Below are positions 35,587-45,236 of a stretch of 64,000 nucleotides of DNA, piece by piece. The notes under the pieces are model-generated. The model saw only the letters and a list, made by a program, of their open reading frames with translations. It made no database searches and was not told where the DNA came from. Made by a program: the position numbers and the translations under genes. This DNA is from Massilia oculi (GTDB taxonomy: Bacteria; Pseudomonadota; Gammaproteobacteria; Burkholderiales; Burkholderiaceae_D), in contig NZ_CP029343.1 in NCBI RefSeq assembly GCF_003143515.1, positions 2,480,001 through 2,544,000 of the forward strand, given 5' to 3'. Position 1 is the stretch's first letter, and the number at the start of each line of letters is the position of its first letter.

Positions 35587-35611
35587 GGACATAAGGGCTA
35601 CGGGCAGAAAG

Positions 35612-37510
35612 ATGCAGGATCTACAACAGTATGGAGCGTGGCGGGCCGGCGTTGCCGCCAGCCTCGAAGCTTACGGCAAAGCCCTGCGCGAAGCCGGACT
35701 GATCGACGCCGCCGGCGAACAGGTGCTGGCGCGCGCGCTCGGACGCCTGCGCGACGACCGGCTGTCGGTCGCCTTCGTGGCCGAGTTCTCGCGCGGCAAG
35801 ACCGAGCTGATCAACGCCCTGTTCTTCGCCGACTACGGCCAGCGCATCCTGCCGTCCAGCGCCGGCCGCACCACCATGTGCCCGACCGAGCTGCTGTGGG
35901 ATGCCCAGCTGCCGCCCTGCATCCGCCTGCTGCCGATCGAAACCCGCGCCGGCCAGTTGTCCCTGGGCGACTACCGCGACGATCCCGGCGCCTGGACCGT
36001 TGTGCCGCTCGACCTCGACGATCCGGACGCGATGCACGAGACGCTGCGCCAGGTCAGCCAGACCCGCCACGTACCGGTGAAAGAGGCCGAGCGCTACGGC
36101 CTGTTCGATCCGCAGGATCCCGACCTGGCCGACAGCGTCGTTGCGGACGGCGGCATCGAGATCCCTCGCTGGCGCCACGCCATCATCAACCTGCCGCATC
36201 CGCTGCTCAAGCAGGGCCTGGTGATCCTCGACACGCCAGGCCTGAACGCGATCGGCACCGAGCCGGAACTGACGCTGAACCTGATCCCGAACGCGCACGC
36301 GGTGCTGTTCGTGCTGGCCGCCGACACCGGCGTGACGCGCAGCGACATCGAGGTCTGGCGCACCCATATCGGCGCCGGGCCGGGCCGCCTGGCGGTGCTG
36401 AACAAGATCGACGCCATGTGGGACGAGCTCAAGAGCCCGGTAGCCGTGCAAACCGAGATCGCGCGCCAGCAGCACGACGTCGCGCGCCTGCTCGGGCTGG
36501 ACGCCGGCCAGGTCTATCCGGTCTCGGCCCACAAGGCGCTCGTCGGCCGCATCGGCGGCGACATGGACTTGTTCGAGCGCAGCCGCCTGGGCGCGCTCGA
36601 ATCGGCCCTCTTCCACCAGCTGATCCCGGCGCGGCGCGCGATCAACGCGCGCCAGCTGCGGGCCGACCTCGAGATCCTGGCGGCAGGCCAGCAGGTGTTG
36701 ATGGCGGCGCGCCTGCGCGAGCTGGTCGAGCAGCTGCAGGAGCTGCGCAGCCTGCGCGGCAAGAACCAGGGCATGATCGCCCACATGGTGCGCCGGGTGG
36801 AGGCCGAGAAGAAGGAATTCGACGCCGGCCTGTTCAAGCTGCAGGGCACGCGCGCCGTGTTCACGCGCCTGTCGACCGAGCTGTACACCCTGGTCGGCAT
36901 GGACGGCCTGCAGGACCGGACCGAGACGGTGCGCGCCGCGATGTCGGCCGCGCGCTTCGCCACCGGCATGCGCGCGCCGGTGCGCAACTACTTCGCCGGC
37001 GCGCGCGCCGGCCTGCTCGACGCTTGCGCCAAGGTCGACGAGATCAAGTCCATGATGGACGCCATGCACCGCCGCTTCGCGGCCGAACACGGCCTGTCGC
37101 TGGCGCTGCCGCAAGCCTTGTCGCTGACGCGCCACGTCGACGAGATCGATGCCATCGAAACGCTGTTCGAGCGCCAGTTCGGCACCGCGACCCTGCTGAT
37201 GACCAGCCGCGCGACGCTGCTCGAGCGCTTCTTCGATTCGATCGCCTCGCGCGTGCGGCGCGTCTACCGCGCCGCCAACGCCGACGTCGAAGCCTGGCTG
37301 AAGGTCGCCAACGCGCCGCTGGAAGCGCAGATCCGCCAGCACCGCGACAGCCTGCGCCAGCGCCAGGCCACGGTCCAGCGCATCCACGACGCCAGCGACA
37401 GCCTGGAACAGAAAATCGGCGCCTTCGAGCACGGCCAGGCCGAGCTCGAGACCACGCGCACCCGCCTGGCCGCCGTCGCGGCGGGCGTCACCACCCTACT
37501 TGAGGCCTAG
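35612..37510 (+). CDS. Dynamin-like GTPase between mutM and mutY
   Basis: The 632-residue protein has a dynamin-type GTPase domain (about 50-340) and a long helical region. G1 reads AEFSRGKTE (57-65), with alanine where the first P-loop glycine is usual, but GK-T is intact. Threonines in AGRTTMCPTEL (84-94) fit G2, LDTPGLNAIG near 206 is G3 and LNKIDAMWDE near 261 is G4. The C-terminal half is coiled-coil (for example QQVLMAARLRELVEQLQELRS-like helices). No membrane anchor is obvious. Bacterial dynamin-like proteins remodel or protect membranes. The tight position between mutM (25 bases) and mutY (17 bases) suggests co-expression with DNA repair genes. Confidence 0.8.
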   Translation: MQDLQQYGAWRAGVAASLEAYGKALREAGLIDAAGEQVLARALGRLRDDRLSVAFVAEFSRGKTELINALFFADYGQRILPSSAGRTTMCPTELLWDAQLPPCIRLLPIETRAGQLSLGDYRDDPGAWTVVPLDLDDPDAMHETLRQVSQTRHVPVKEAERYGLFDPQDPDLADSVVADGGIEIPRWRHAIINLPHPLLKQGLVILDTPGLNAIGTEPELTLNLIPNAHAVLFVLAADTGVTRSDIEVWRTHIGAGPGRLAVLNKIDAMWDELKSPVAVQTEIARQQHDVARLLGLDAGQVYPVSAHKALVGRIGGDMDLFERSRLGALESALFHQLIPARRAINARQLRADLEILAAGQQVLMAARLRELVEQLQELRSLRGKNQGMIAHMVRRVEAEKKEFDAGLFKLQGTRAVFTRLSTELYTLVGMDGLQDRTETVRAAMSAARFATGMRAPVRNYFAGARAGLLDACAKVDEIKSMMDAMHRRFAAEHGLSLALPQALSLTRHVDEIDAIETLFERQFGTATLLMTSRATLLERFFDSIASRVRRVYRAANADVEAWLKVANAPLEAQIRQHRDSLRQRQATVQRIHDASDSLEQKIGAFEHGQAELETTRTRLAAVAAGVTTLLEA

Positions 37511-37527
37511 CGCCCACACGACACCGC

Positions 37528-38652
37528 ATGAAACGCCTCACCGAGTTCGACCAACTGGCCGATCCGACCTTCTCCAAGGCCGTGATCGACTGGCAGCGCA
37601 GCCATGGCCGCCACACCCTGCCCTGGCAAAACACCCAGGATGCCTATCGCGTCTGGCTGTCCGAAATCATGCTGCAGCAGACGCAGGTCGCCGCGGTGCT
37701 GGGCTATTACGCCCGCTTCCTGGAACGCTTCCCGACCGTCCACGCGCTGGCCGAAGCGCCTTCGGAGGACGTGATGGCCCACTGGAGCGGCCTCGGTTAC
37801 TACACCCGCGCGCGCAATCTTCACGCCTGCGCGAAGCGCGTGGTGCAGGACTACGACGGCGTGTTCCCGAGCGACCCGGCGCTGCTGGCCGACCTGCCCG
37901 GCATCGGCCGCTCGACGGCGGCGGCGATCGCGGCGTTTTCGGGCGGCGTGCGCGCCGCCATCCTGGACGGCAACGTCAAGCGCGTGTTCGCGCGCGTGTT
38001 CGGCATCGACGCCTATCCGGGCCTCAAGCCAATCGAGAATGCGTTGTGGCGGCGCGCCGACGCCCTGCTGCCCGAGGTGGCCGGCAACCCGGGCGCCATC
38101 GAGGCCTATACCCAGGGCCTGATGGACCTGGGCGCCACCCTGTGCACCCGCTCGCGGCCCGACTGCGGCCGCTGCCCGCTGCAGGCGCGCTGCGTCGCCT
38201 TCGCCACCGGCCGCACCGCCGAACTGCCGGTGCGTAAACCAAAGAAGGCGACGCCGGAAAAGCGCACCGCGCTGCTGGTGGTCATCGACCGCGGTGAAGT
38301 GCTGCTGGAACAGCGCCCGCCAACCGGCATCTGGGGCGGCCTGCTGTCGCTGCCGGAAGTGGGTGGACACGTGCCGATGGATGAGGATGAGGCGCTGGTC
38401 TGTACCTCGGACGTTGCTGTCGCCGCAGGACCATTCGGCACGATCGACGAAGTGCGGCCACTGAGCCCGCTGGTGCATGTCTTCACCCACTACAAGCTGC
38501 ACATCGCGCCGTTCGCGGTGACGCTGGCGACGCGCGCAGAGCTGGCGCCTGGCCACGTCTGGTGGCCGCTGGAGACGATCGGCGAGGCGCCGCTGCCGGC
38601 GCCGGTCAAGAAGTTGTTGCTGGACCTGGCGCAGCCCAGCCTGTTCGGCTGA
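37528..38652 (+). CDS. mutY: A/G-specific adenine glycosylase
   Basis: MutY removes adenine mispaired with 8-oxoguanine. The 374-residue protein has the HhH-GPD core with LSEIMLQQTQVAAV (catalytic Glu near 45), the hairpin LPGIGRSTAAAIAAF (about 124-138), the catalytic Asp in ILDGNVKRVFAR, and the 4Fe-4S loop CTRSRPDCGRCPLQARC. A C-terminal NUDIX-like domain recognises 8-oxoG (from about 245). It is likely in an operon with mutM and the dynamin-like gene. Confidence 0.96.
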   Translation: MKRLTEFDQLADPTFSKAVIDWQRSHGRHTLPWQNTQDAYRVWLSEIMLQQTQVAAVLGYYARFLERFPTVHALAEAPSEDVMAHWSGLGYYTRARNLHACAKRVVQDYDGVFPSDPALLADLPGIGRSTAAAIAAFSGGVRAAILDGNVKRVFARVFGIDAYPGLKPIENALWRRADALLPEVAGNPGAIEAYTQGLMDLGATLCTRSRPDCGRCPLQARCVAFATGRTAELPVRKPKKATPEKRTALLVVIDRGEVLLEQRPPTGIWGGLLSLPEVGGHVPMDEDEALVCTSDVAVAAGPFGTIDEVRPLSPLVHVFTHYKLHIAPFAVTLATRAELAPGHVWWPLETIGEAPLPAPVKKLLLDLAQPSLFG

Positions 38653-38656
38653 TCAA

Positions 38657-39478
38657 TTATTCGTCGTCCGCTGCCGACGCGATCAGGGACTGCGCATATC
38701 CGGTCGGCGACTGTCCCACCAGGGCGCGGAAATCGCGTCCGAAATGGGACTGATCGAAGTATCCCAGCTCCGCCGCGAGCGCGGCCCAGTCCACGGGCGC
38801 GCCGTCCTGTATCCGCGCGATCGCCTCATGCAGGCGATAGCGCTTGATCACCCATTTGGGGCCGATGCCGACGTATTTCTGGAATAGCCGTTGCAGGGTA
38901 CGCTTGTCGATCGCCGCCGTGGCCATCAGACAGTCCACCGAGGTGATCCCGAGGTCGTCGGCAATGGCGGACACGAGCGCGCCGGCGCGCGCGACGTCAG
39001 GATCGGGAGGGGGCAGGTTCTCGAGCAGGAAGGCCTCTGCCACGGCCGTCATCGCGTCCACGGTGGCGCAGGCGGCGATCCGCGGCGCCAGCGACTCGCA
39101 AGCAATCCCGAGCACGTCTTGCGCAGGCAGCGAGCGGTTCGCCAGCGTCGCTACGGGTGCTTGCAGGAAGGGATGGAAACCGCCCGGCCTGAACTTGATG
39201 CCGAAGACGACATCCTGGCCCTCGAGACAGCGCTCGAAGCGCTCGGTCTGCACGCCGTAGAGCGTCGATGCATTCCTTTCGACCACCAGATGGACATTGG
39301 GATGGGGAAGCGTCGCCTGCAGCTGCGGCGGCAGCAAGCGCTGGTCCCAACTGACGTACCAGTAAAGCTCGACCAGGCCGGCCAGCCCTGACGACGGCAG
39401 GCGGCGTTCGTGCTGGAACCGGCCATGTGCGCCCTGCCGGCGCAGTACGCCGCGCGGCTCGCCAGGCTTGCCGCTCAT
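38657..39478 (-). CDS. AraC family transcriptional regulator
   Basis: The 273-residue protein has an N-terminal ligand-type domain of the DUF6597 kind (AGLVELYWYVSWDQRL near residue 33 and FGIKFRPGGFHPFL near 92) and a C-terminal AraC double helix-turn-helix, with MATAAIDKRTLQRLFQKYVG near 185-204 and LGYFDQSHFGRDFRALVGQSP near 240-260. The inducer is unknown. It is divergent from the DUF3224 gene and may regulate it. It is convergent with mutY at a spacing of 4 bases. Confidence 0.85.
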   Translation of the reverse strand: MSGKPGEPRGVLRRQGAHGRFQHERRLPSSGLAGLVELYWYVSWDQRLLPPQLQATLPHPNVHLVVERNASTLYGVQTERFERCLEGQDVVFGIKFRPGGFHPFLQAPVATLANRSLPAQDVLGIACESLAPRIAACATVDAMTAVAEAFLLENLPPPDPDVARAGALVSAIADDLGITSVDCLMATAAIDKRTLQRLFQKYVGIGPKWVIKRYRLHEAIARIQDGAPVDWAALAAELGYFDQSHFGRDFRALVGQSPTGYAQSLIASAADDE

Positions 39479-39601
39479 TGCGCGCCACCGCCCCAGGCGT
39501 TTGCCTGTCGCGTTTTTCCTATCATCGGTGTTCCCGCCCTTGCTATAGTCATGTCTCCGCGGCTCAGTTGCTCGCCGTCATATCTTACTGGAATGATAAC
39601 G

Positions 39602-40117
39602 ATGCCTGTACGACTCGACGGACTGGCCTGCCTGGCAGCATTGGTTCTGGTGCTCGGCCCGCTACCCAATGCGCAATCCCATGACGATGCAGCCGCATCA
39701 CCGACCGCAATGAAAGAGATGGCAAGAATGCATGCGACAGGATCATTCAACGTCAAGCTGACACCGCAAGCCGCAGCGCCCGGAATCGAAACGGCAGAGC
39801 TCAGTCGCATGACGATCGACAAGCAATTCCAGGGCGACCTGGCCGCAGCCAGCCTCGGCGAAATGCTGGCGATTCGCACCCAGGTGCAAGGCTCGGCCGG
39901 TTATGTTGCACTGGAACGCGTGACAGGGACATTGCACGGTCGCACAGGCAGCTTCGTACTGCAGCACAGCGGCACGATGGACCGCGGGGCATCGTCGCTG
40001 GTACTGATGGTCGTCCCCGATTCCGGCACCGGTGAGCTGACGGGATTGCGTGGCGCGATGACGATCGAGATCGACAACGGCAAGCACAGCTACACGATGG
40101 ATTACGTTCTTCCCTGA
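39602..40117 (+). CDS. DUF3224 domain protein with signal peptide
   Basis: The 171-residue precursor has a hydrophobic leader (LDGLACLAALVLVLGPLPNAQS) and a DUF3224 domain of about 130 residues: ATGSFNVKLTPQA at its start, SRMTIDKQFQGDLAAASLGEML, and HSGTMDRGASSLVLMVVPDSGTGEL near the end. DUF3224 proteins form a small beta-barrel of unknown function; most are cytosolic, so the export signal is a point of note. ATG 39602 has a GGA 9 bases upstream; ATG 39593 is the alternative. It is divergent from an AraC-type regulator. Confidence 0.72.
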   Translation: MPVRLDGLACLAALVLVLGPLPNAQSHDDAAASPTAMKEMARMHATGSFNVKLTPQAAAPGIETAELSRMTIDKQFQGDLAAASLGEMLAIRTQVQGSAGYVALERVTGTLHGRTGSFVLQHSGTMDRGASSLVLMVVPDSGTGELTGLRGAMTIEIDNGKHSYTMDYVLP

Positions 40118-40419
40118 TCGGCTGCGCACGCGGTTTCCCGACGTTGCGGCGTTGACGCGCACGCGATCGCCTGTGATCGGACGCACTGCGCCGCGGCAGC
40201 ACCACGTCTGGTGACAGCTGGATGCCTCAAGGAGGCGCCCGGCGCTGCAGGCCACGTGAAAGGCCTTCGGCGTGAGGCCGGCAAAAGTCTTGAACTCATG
40301 GTGGACTCCTGGAATGGAAGAGCTTACATTCCAGCGCGCCCGTGCGCCGTCCACACTCGATATCTTGCTTTCAAACTTGCCTGCCATCCTCGGCCAGTAG
40401 CGGAAGCCGGGCAGGCGGT
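40118..40419. other. Intergenic region between the DUF3224 gene and dgt
   Basis: This 302-base stretch has no intact gene. Its minus strand holds a short AraC-type remnant (see 40259-40297). No strong terminator or promoter was seen. Confidence 0.5.
40259..40297 (-). pseudogene. Remnant of an AraC-type HTH domain
   Basis: The minus-strand frame encodes EFKTFAGLTPKAF, which matches the end of the AraC C-terminal helix-turn-helix (usual form F(R/K)xxxGxTPxxy). The sequences before and after do not continue the family and no start codon fits. It is best read as a decayed end of a former regulator gene. The match is short, so chance is possible. Confidence 0.35.
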
Positions 40420-41568
<1,149 letters not shown>

Positions 41569-41575
41569 TCGCCCC

Positions 41576-43234
41576 TCAGCCGCTGCACGCCGCCAGCGTC
41601 GAGCGCAGGATGTCCAGCGGCGCCGTGGTGATCGACGGGCTGCCGAGCGGCTTGAGCAGGATGAAGCGGATCTCGCCGCCCTCGTTCTTCTTGTCGACTT
41701 CCATCAGCTCGATCCAGCGCGCCTCGCCAAGATCGGGCGCCACGGCCGGCAGGCCGGCGGCGCGCACCAGGGCGCGCACGCGCTCCACGGCGGCCGGTTC
41801 GATCAGGCCCAGGCGCGCCGACATATCGGCCGCCATCACCATGCCGCAGCCGACCGCCTCGCCGTGCAGCCACTCGCCGTAGCCCAGGCCGTTCTCGATC
41901 GCGTGGCCGAAGGTATGGCCGAAGTTCAGCACCGCGCGCAGGCCGCCCTCGCGTTCGTCCTTGCGCACCACGTCGGCCTTGATCTCGCACGAGCGCGCGA
42001 TCGCATGGGCGATGGCTTGCGGCTCGCGCGCCATCAGTTGCTCGATGTTGGCTTCGATCCAGTCGAAGAAGGTCGCGTCGAGGATGGCGCCATGCTTGAT
42101 CACCTCGGCCAGGCCGGCCGACAGCTCGCGCGCCGGCAAGGTGTCCAGGGTCGCGGTGTCGGCGATGACGGCGCGCGGCTGGTAGAAGGCGCCGATCATG
42201 TTCTTGCCCAGCGGGTGGTTGATGCCGGTCTTGCCGCCCACCGAGGAATCGACCTGGGCCAGCAGGGTGGTCGGAATCTGCACGAAAGGCACGCCGCGCA
42301 TATAGCTCGAGGCGGCGAAGCCCGTCAGGTCGCCGATCACGCCGCCGCCGAGCGCCACCAGCGTGGTCTTGCGGTCGCATTTGTGTTGCAGCAGCGCGTC
42401 GTAGACGAGGTTGAGCGACTGCCAGTTCTTGTGCTCTTCGCCGTCCGGCAGCACGATCTCGACCACGTCGCGGCCGGCGGCGCGCAGGTGGCCGGCCACC
42501 TTGGCCAGGTACAGCGGCGCGACGGTGGTGTTGGTGACGATGGCCACCTTGTTGCCGCCGATGTGGCGCGCGAGCAGCGCGGCGTCGTCCAGCAGGCCGG
42601 GGCCGATCGCGATCGGGTAGCTGCGCTCGCCGAGTTCGACGTTGAGGGTGATGTGGTCCTGTTCGTTCATCGATGTCCTTGCCAGCCGGCGCGCGCGCGC
42701 CGTTTCCTGCGCCGCCAGCTGATCCAATATGGTCTGTACCATCGATTGTACGTTAGGACGGCCGGTGTCGATGACGAGGTGCGCAATCTCGCGGTACAGC
42801 GGATCGCGCTGGGTCCACAGCTCTTCGAGTTTCGCGCGCGGGTCGGCCGTCTGCAGCAGCGGACGGTTCTTGTCATGGGCGGTGCGCTGCAGGATGCTGC
42901 CGATCGAGGCGCGCAGGTAGATCACGGTGCCGCGCTCGGCCAGCAGGGCGCGGCTTTGCGGGTTGAGCACGGCGCCGCCGCCGGTGGCCAGCACCAGGCC
43001 CTGCTGGCCGGAGAGATCGCGGATCACGTCCGCTTCGCGCCGCCGGAAGCAGGCCTCGCCCTCGATCTCGAAGATCCAGGGGATGGTGGCGCCGGTGCGC
43101 GCCTCGATCTCGTGGTCGGAATCGACGAAGCGGCGATTGAGCTTGCGTGCAAGCAATCGACCGATCGTGGTCTTCCCCGCCCCCATCAGGCCAACAAGGA
43201 AGATATTGTCGTTCTTGGGATGTGGCACTACCAA
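41576..43234 (-). CDS. aroK-aroB: Shikimate kinase fused in frame to 3-dehydroquinate synthase
   Basis: One 552-residue frame covers both enzymes without a stop between them. Residues 1-175 are shikimate kinase: [11 protein letters not shown] (16-26, Walker A), FVDSDHEIE (37-45), FRRREADVI (63-71) and ATGGGAVL (83-90). Residues 189-552 are 3-dehydroquinate synthase: NAD-site [31 protein letters not shown] and [10 protein letters not shown] with zinc-binding histidines. The linker is [14 protein letters not shown]. An internal ATG at 42670 (MNEQDHITL) has AAGGA 6 bases upstream, so aroB can also be made separately. In most relatives these are two genes. Both belong to the shikimate pathway. 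Confidence 0.88.
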   Translation of the reverse strand: MVVPHPKNDNIFLVGLMGAGKTTIGRLLARKLNRRFVDSDHEIEARTGATIPWIFEIEGEACFRRREADVIRDLSGQQGLVLATGGGAVLNPQSRALLAERGTVIYLRASIGSILQRTAHDKNRPLLQTADPRAKLEELWTQRDPLYREIAHLVIDTGRPNVQSMVQTILDQLAAQETARARRLARTSMNEQDHITLNVELGERSYPIAIGPGLLDDAALLARHIGGNKVAIVTNTTVAPLYLAKVAGHLRAAGRDVVEIVLPDGEEHKNWQSLNLVYDALLQHKCDRKTTLVALGGGVIGDLTGFAASSYMRGVPFVQIPTTLLAQVDSSVGGKTGINHPLGKNMIGAFYQPRAVIADTATLDTLPARELSAGLAEVIKHGAILDATFFDWIEANIEQLMAREPQAIAHAIARSCEIKADVVRKDEREGGLRAVLNFGHTFGHAIENGLGYGEWLHGEAVGCGMVMAADMSARLGLIEPAAVERVRALVRAAGLPAVAPDLGEARWIELMEVDKKNEGGEIRFILLKPLGSPSITTAPLDILRSTLAACSG

Positions 43235-43291
43235 ACCCGCTCCAATGAAAAGACGGCCAGTATAGACTGGCCGCCTGTCAATCCGCGAATT

Positions 43292-45205
43292 TTATGGACG
43301 GGTGCACGTAAAGGCCAGCTTGAACGGGATCGAGGTGATCTTGCCGCGTGGCGTGGTGGCGCGCACGTTGAACGTGGCCGCGCTCGAGGTCGTGCACGGC
43401 TTTTCGCCGGTCGCGGCCACGGTGATGGTGTGGCTCGACCCCACGGTGCCGGTGGCGGCAGTGACGAAGATGCTCGGCACGGTCTCGGGGATCACTTCCA
43501 CGCCGGCGGCATTCACCGCGCCGCTGACCGAGATCGTGGTCCCGGCCGGCAGCGGGTTGTCGTTCAGGTCGGTGAGCTTGAGCGTGAACACCTTCGATTC
43601 GTTGGCGTTGGCGCTGCCCAGGTCGATCGGCATGGTGGTCGACGGCCGCGTCGCATTGTCGAGGTAGACGTTCGCCACGTCGGCATCGCTGAAGGTGATC
43701 GTCGTGCTGGCGAACTGGGTATTGGTGCCGTCGGTCGTGCTGGCGCAGATCGTGGCCACGCCCATGCGGTTGACGTCCGGGCTCGATCCGGGGCCGGTGT
43801 TGCAAGGGGTAGCCGGAATGTTCGGGATGGCCTTGCGCGGTTCCTGGGTGCGGAACGGCACCGAGCAGCCGCCGTTGACGGTGGTGCAGCCGCCCTTGTC
43901 CGACGAGCCGATCGCGCCCATATTGGTCTGGAACACGATCGGGGTGCCGTCGGCGACCGGGTTGCCGAAGGCGTCGGCCAGCAGCACGTTGACGGTGGCG
44001 GCCGGCGTGACGGGACCGCTGTCGAATTCCCAGCCATCCACGTTACCCTGGGTCACGCTCAGCGAGAAGGCGCGCTGCACCGGCAGGCCGGTGGTCACGA
44101 CGATCGAGTCCGAGGTGGTGGAGATGTCGGCGCCATTGCCGCTGGCGGTGCCGGGCAGCACGGCGCGCACGCGGAACGAGGTCGGCACGGCGCCCGAGTT
44201 GACGGTGGTGATCACCTCGCCGTTCTGGTCGGTGCGGTCGATATTCTTGTTCAGCGTGACCAGCCCACCGGGTTCGAGCGAGAAGCGCACTTCCTTGTTG
44301 GCCAGCGGACGGTTGAACAGGTCGAACACGCGGAAGCGCAGGGTCGCGGTCTCGGTGCGGTTGATGCCGCCCTGGCCGCGGATCACGATCGACTTGTCGG
44401 TCGGCAGCGCTTCGACGAACTGCACCGACGCGGCGCCCGGCTGGGCGATCACGAGCGCACCCGTGGCCGGGGTCGTGACGCCGTCGGCGGTCACGGTGAT
44501 GGTGTCGTTGTTGCCGCAGCCCTGGTCGCGGTAGACCGTCTCGGCGGTGCCGTTGCTGGTGGCGACGACGGCGGCAAGGGTCGCCTTGCCGGCGGCGACG
44601 CAGGCCGACGTGAAGTTGACGTTCACCTGGCCGCTGTACTTGGCGCCATTGGCCAGCAGGTCGACCGAGATCTTGCTCGAATCATAGGCGTTGATGCTGG
44701 CCGGCTCCAGGCGCAGCGCGCTGAAGGTCAGCGCGGTGGCATTGACCGAGTAGTTGGCGGTGCTGGTGACGGCGGTGCCGGCCACGGTGGCGCTGGCCGT
44801 GACGGTGCCGGCGCCGCCGGCCGCCAGGCTGGCCACGCGCATGGTGATGCTGGCGGTGCCGCTGGCATCGGTCAGGGCAGTGCCGGCGCCGGGCGCGAAC
44901 ACGGCCAGGTCGGCGGCGGTGGTGAAGGTGACCAGCGCATTCGGTACCGGCTGCTTGTTGGCGTCGAGCACCAGGGCGCGCACCGTCAGCGGGGTGGCGC
45001 CGGACAGCGAGGTGCTGGCCGTGCCCGTGGCGCCGACCAGGCTGACGCCGACGGTCGGCGCGGCCGGCGTGACCGGCGTGCCGCCGTTGCCGGTGCCGCC
45101 GCTGCCCCCCGGGGTGCCCGGATTGCCGCCGCCGCCGCCGCAGGCGGACAGGGTCGCGGCCAGGAGCAGCGCCAGGCTGCCGTACTTGATGTGCTGGTTG
45201 TTCAT
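43292..45205 (-). CDS. Ig-like (Big_1-type) repeat lipoprotein downstream of pilQ
   Basis: The 637-residue precursor has a lipoprotein signal with lipobox TLSAC (Cys22), then a glycine/proline linker and several bacterial Ig-like repeats with the PVPNALVTFTT and PLANKEVRFSL and NPVADGTPIVFQT pattern typical of Big_1/invasin-type domains. Six or more cysteines in the last 350 residues may form disulfides (for example GGCTTVNGGCSVPF). It starts 31 bases after the pilQ stop and precedes aroK on the same strand, so it should be expressed with the pilus assembly genes. Function is unknown; a surface or secretin-associated role is an inference from position. Confidence 0.75.
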   Translation of the reverse strand: MNNQHIKYGSLALLLAATLSACGGGGGNPGTPGGSGGTGNGGTPVTPAAPTVGVSLVGATGTASTSLSGATPLTVRALVLDANKQPVPNALVTFTTAADLAVFAPGAGTALTDASGTASITMRVASLAAGGAGTVTASATVAGTAVTSTANYSVNATALTFSALRLEPASINAYDSSKISVDLLANGAKYSGQVNVNFTSACVAAGKATLAAVVATSNGTAETVYRDQGCGNNDTITVTADGVTTPATGALVIAQPGAASVQFVEALPTDKSIVIRGQGGINRTETATLRFRVFDLFNRPLANKEVRFSLEPGGLVTLNKNIDRTDQNGEVITTVNSGAVPTSFRVRAVLPGTASGNGADISTTSDSIVVTTGLPVQRAFSLSVTQGNVDGWEFDSGPVTPAATVNVLLADAFGNPVADGTPIVFQTNMGAIGSSDKGGCTTVNGGCSVPFRTQEPRKAIPNIPATPCNTGPGSSPDVNRMGVATICASTTDGTNTQFASTTITFSDADVANVYLDNATRPSTTMPIDLGSANANESKVFTLKLTDLNDNPLPAGTTISVSGAVNAAGVEVIPETVPSIFVTAATGTVGSSHTITVAATGEKPCTTSSAATFNVRATTPRGKITSIPFKLAFTCTRP

Positions 45206-45236
45206 ATTGTTGTTATCGCTTGTTGTTGAAGTAGGT

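Noticed and set aside
34645..35592. N-terminal 316-codon extension of the TPR lipoprotein frame
   Set aside because: This part is antisense to mutM, and the lipoprotein signal begins only after ATG 34644.
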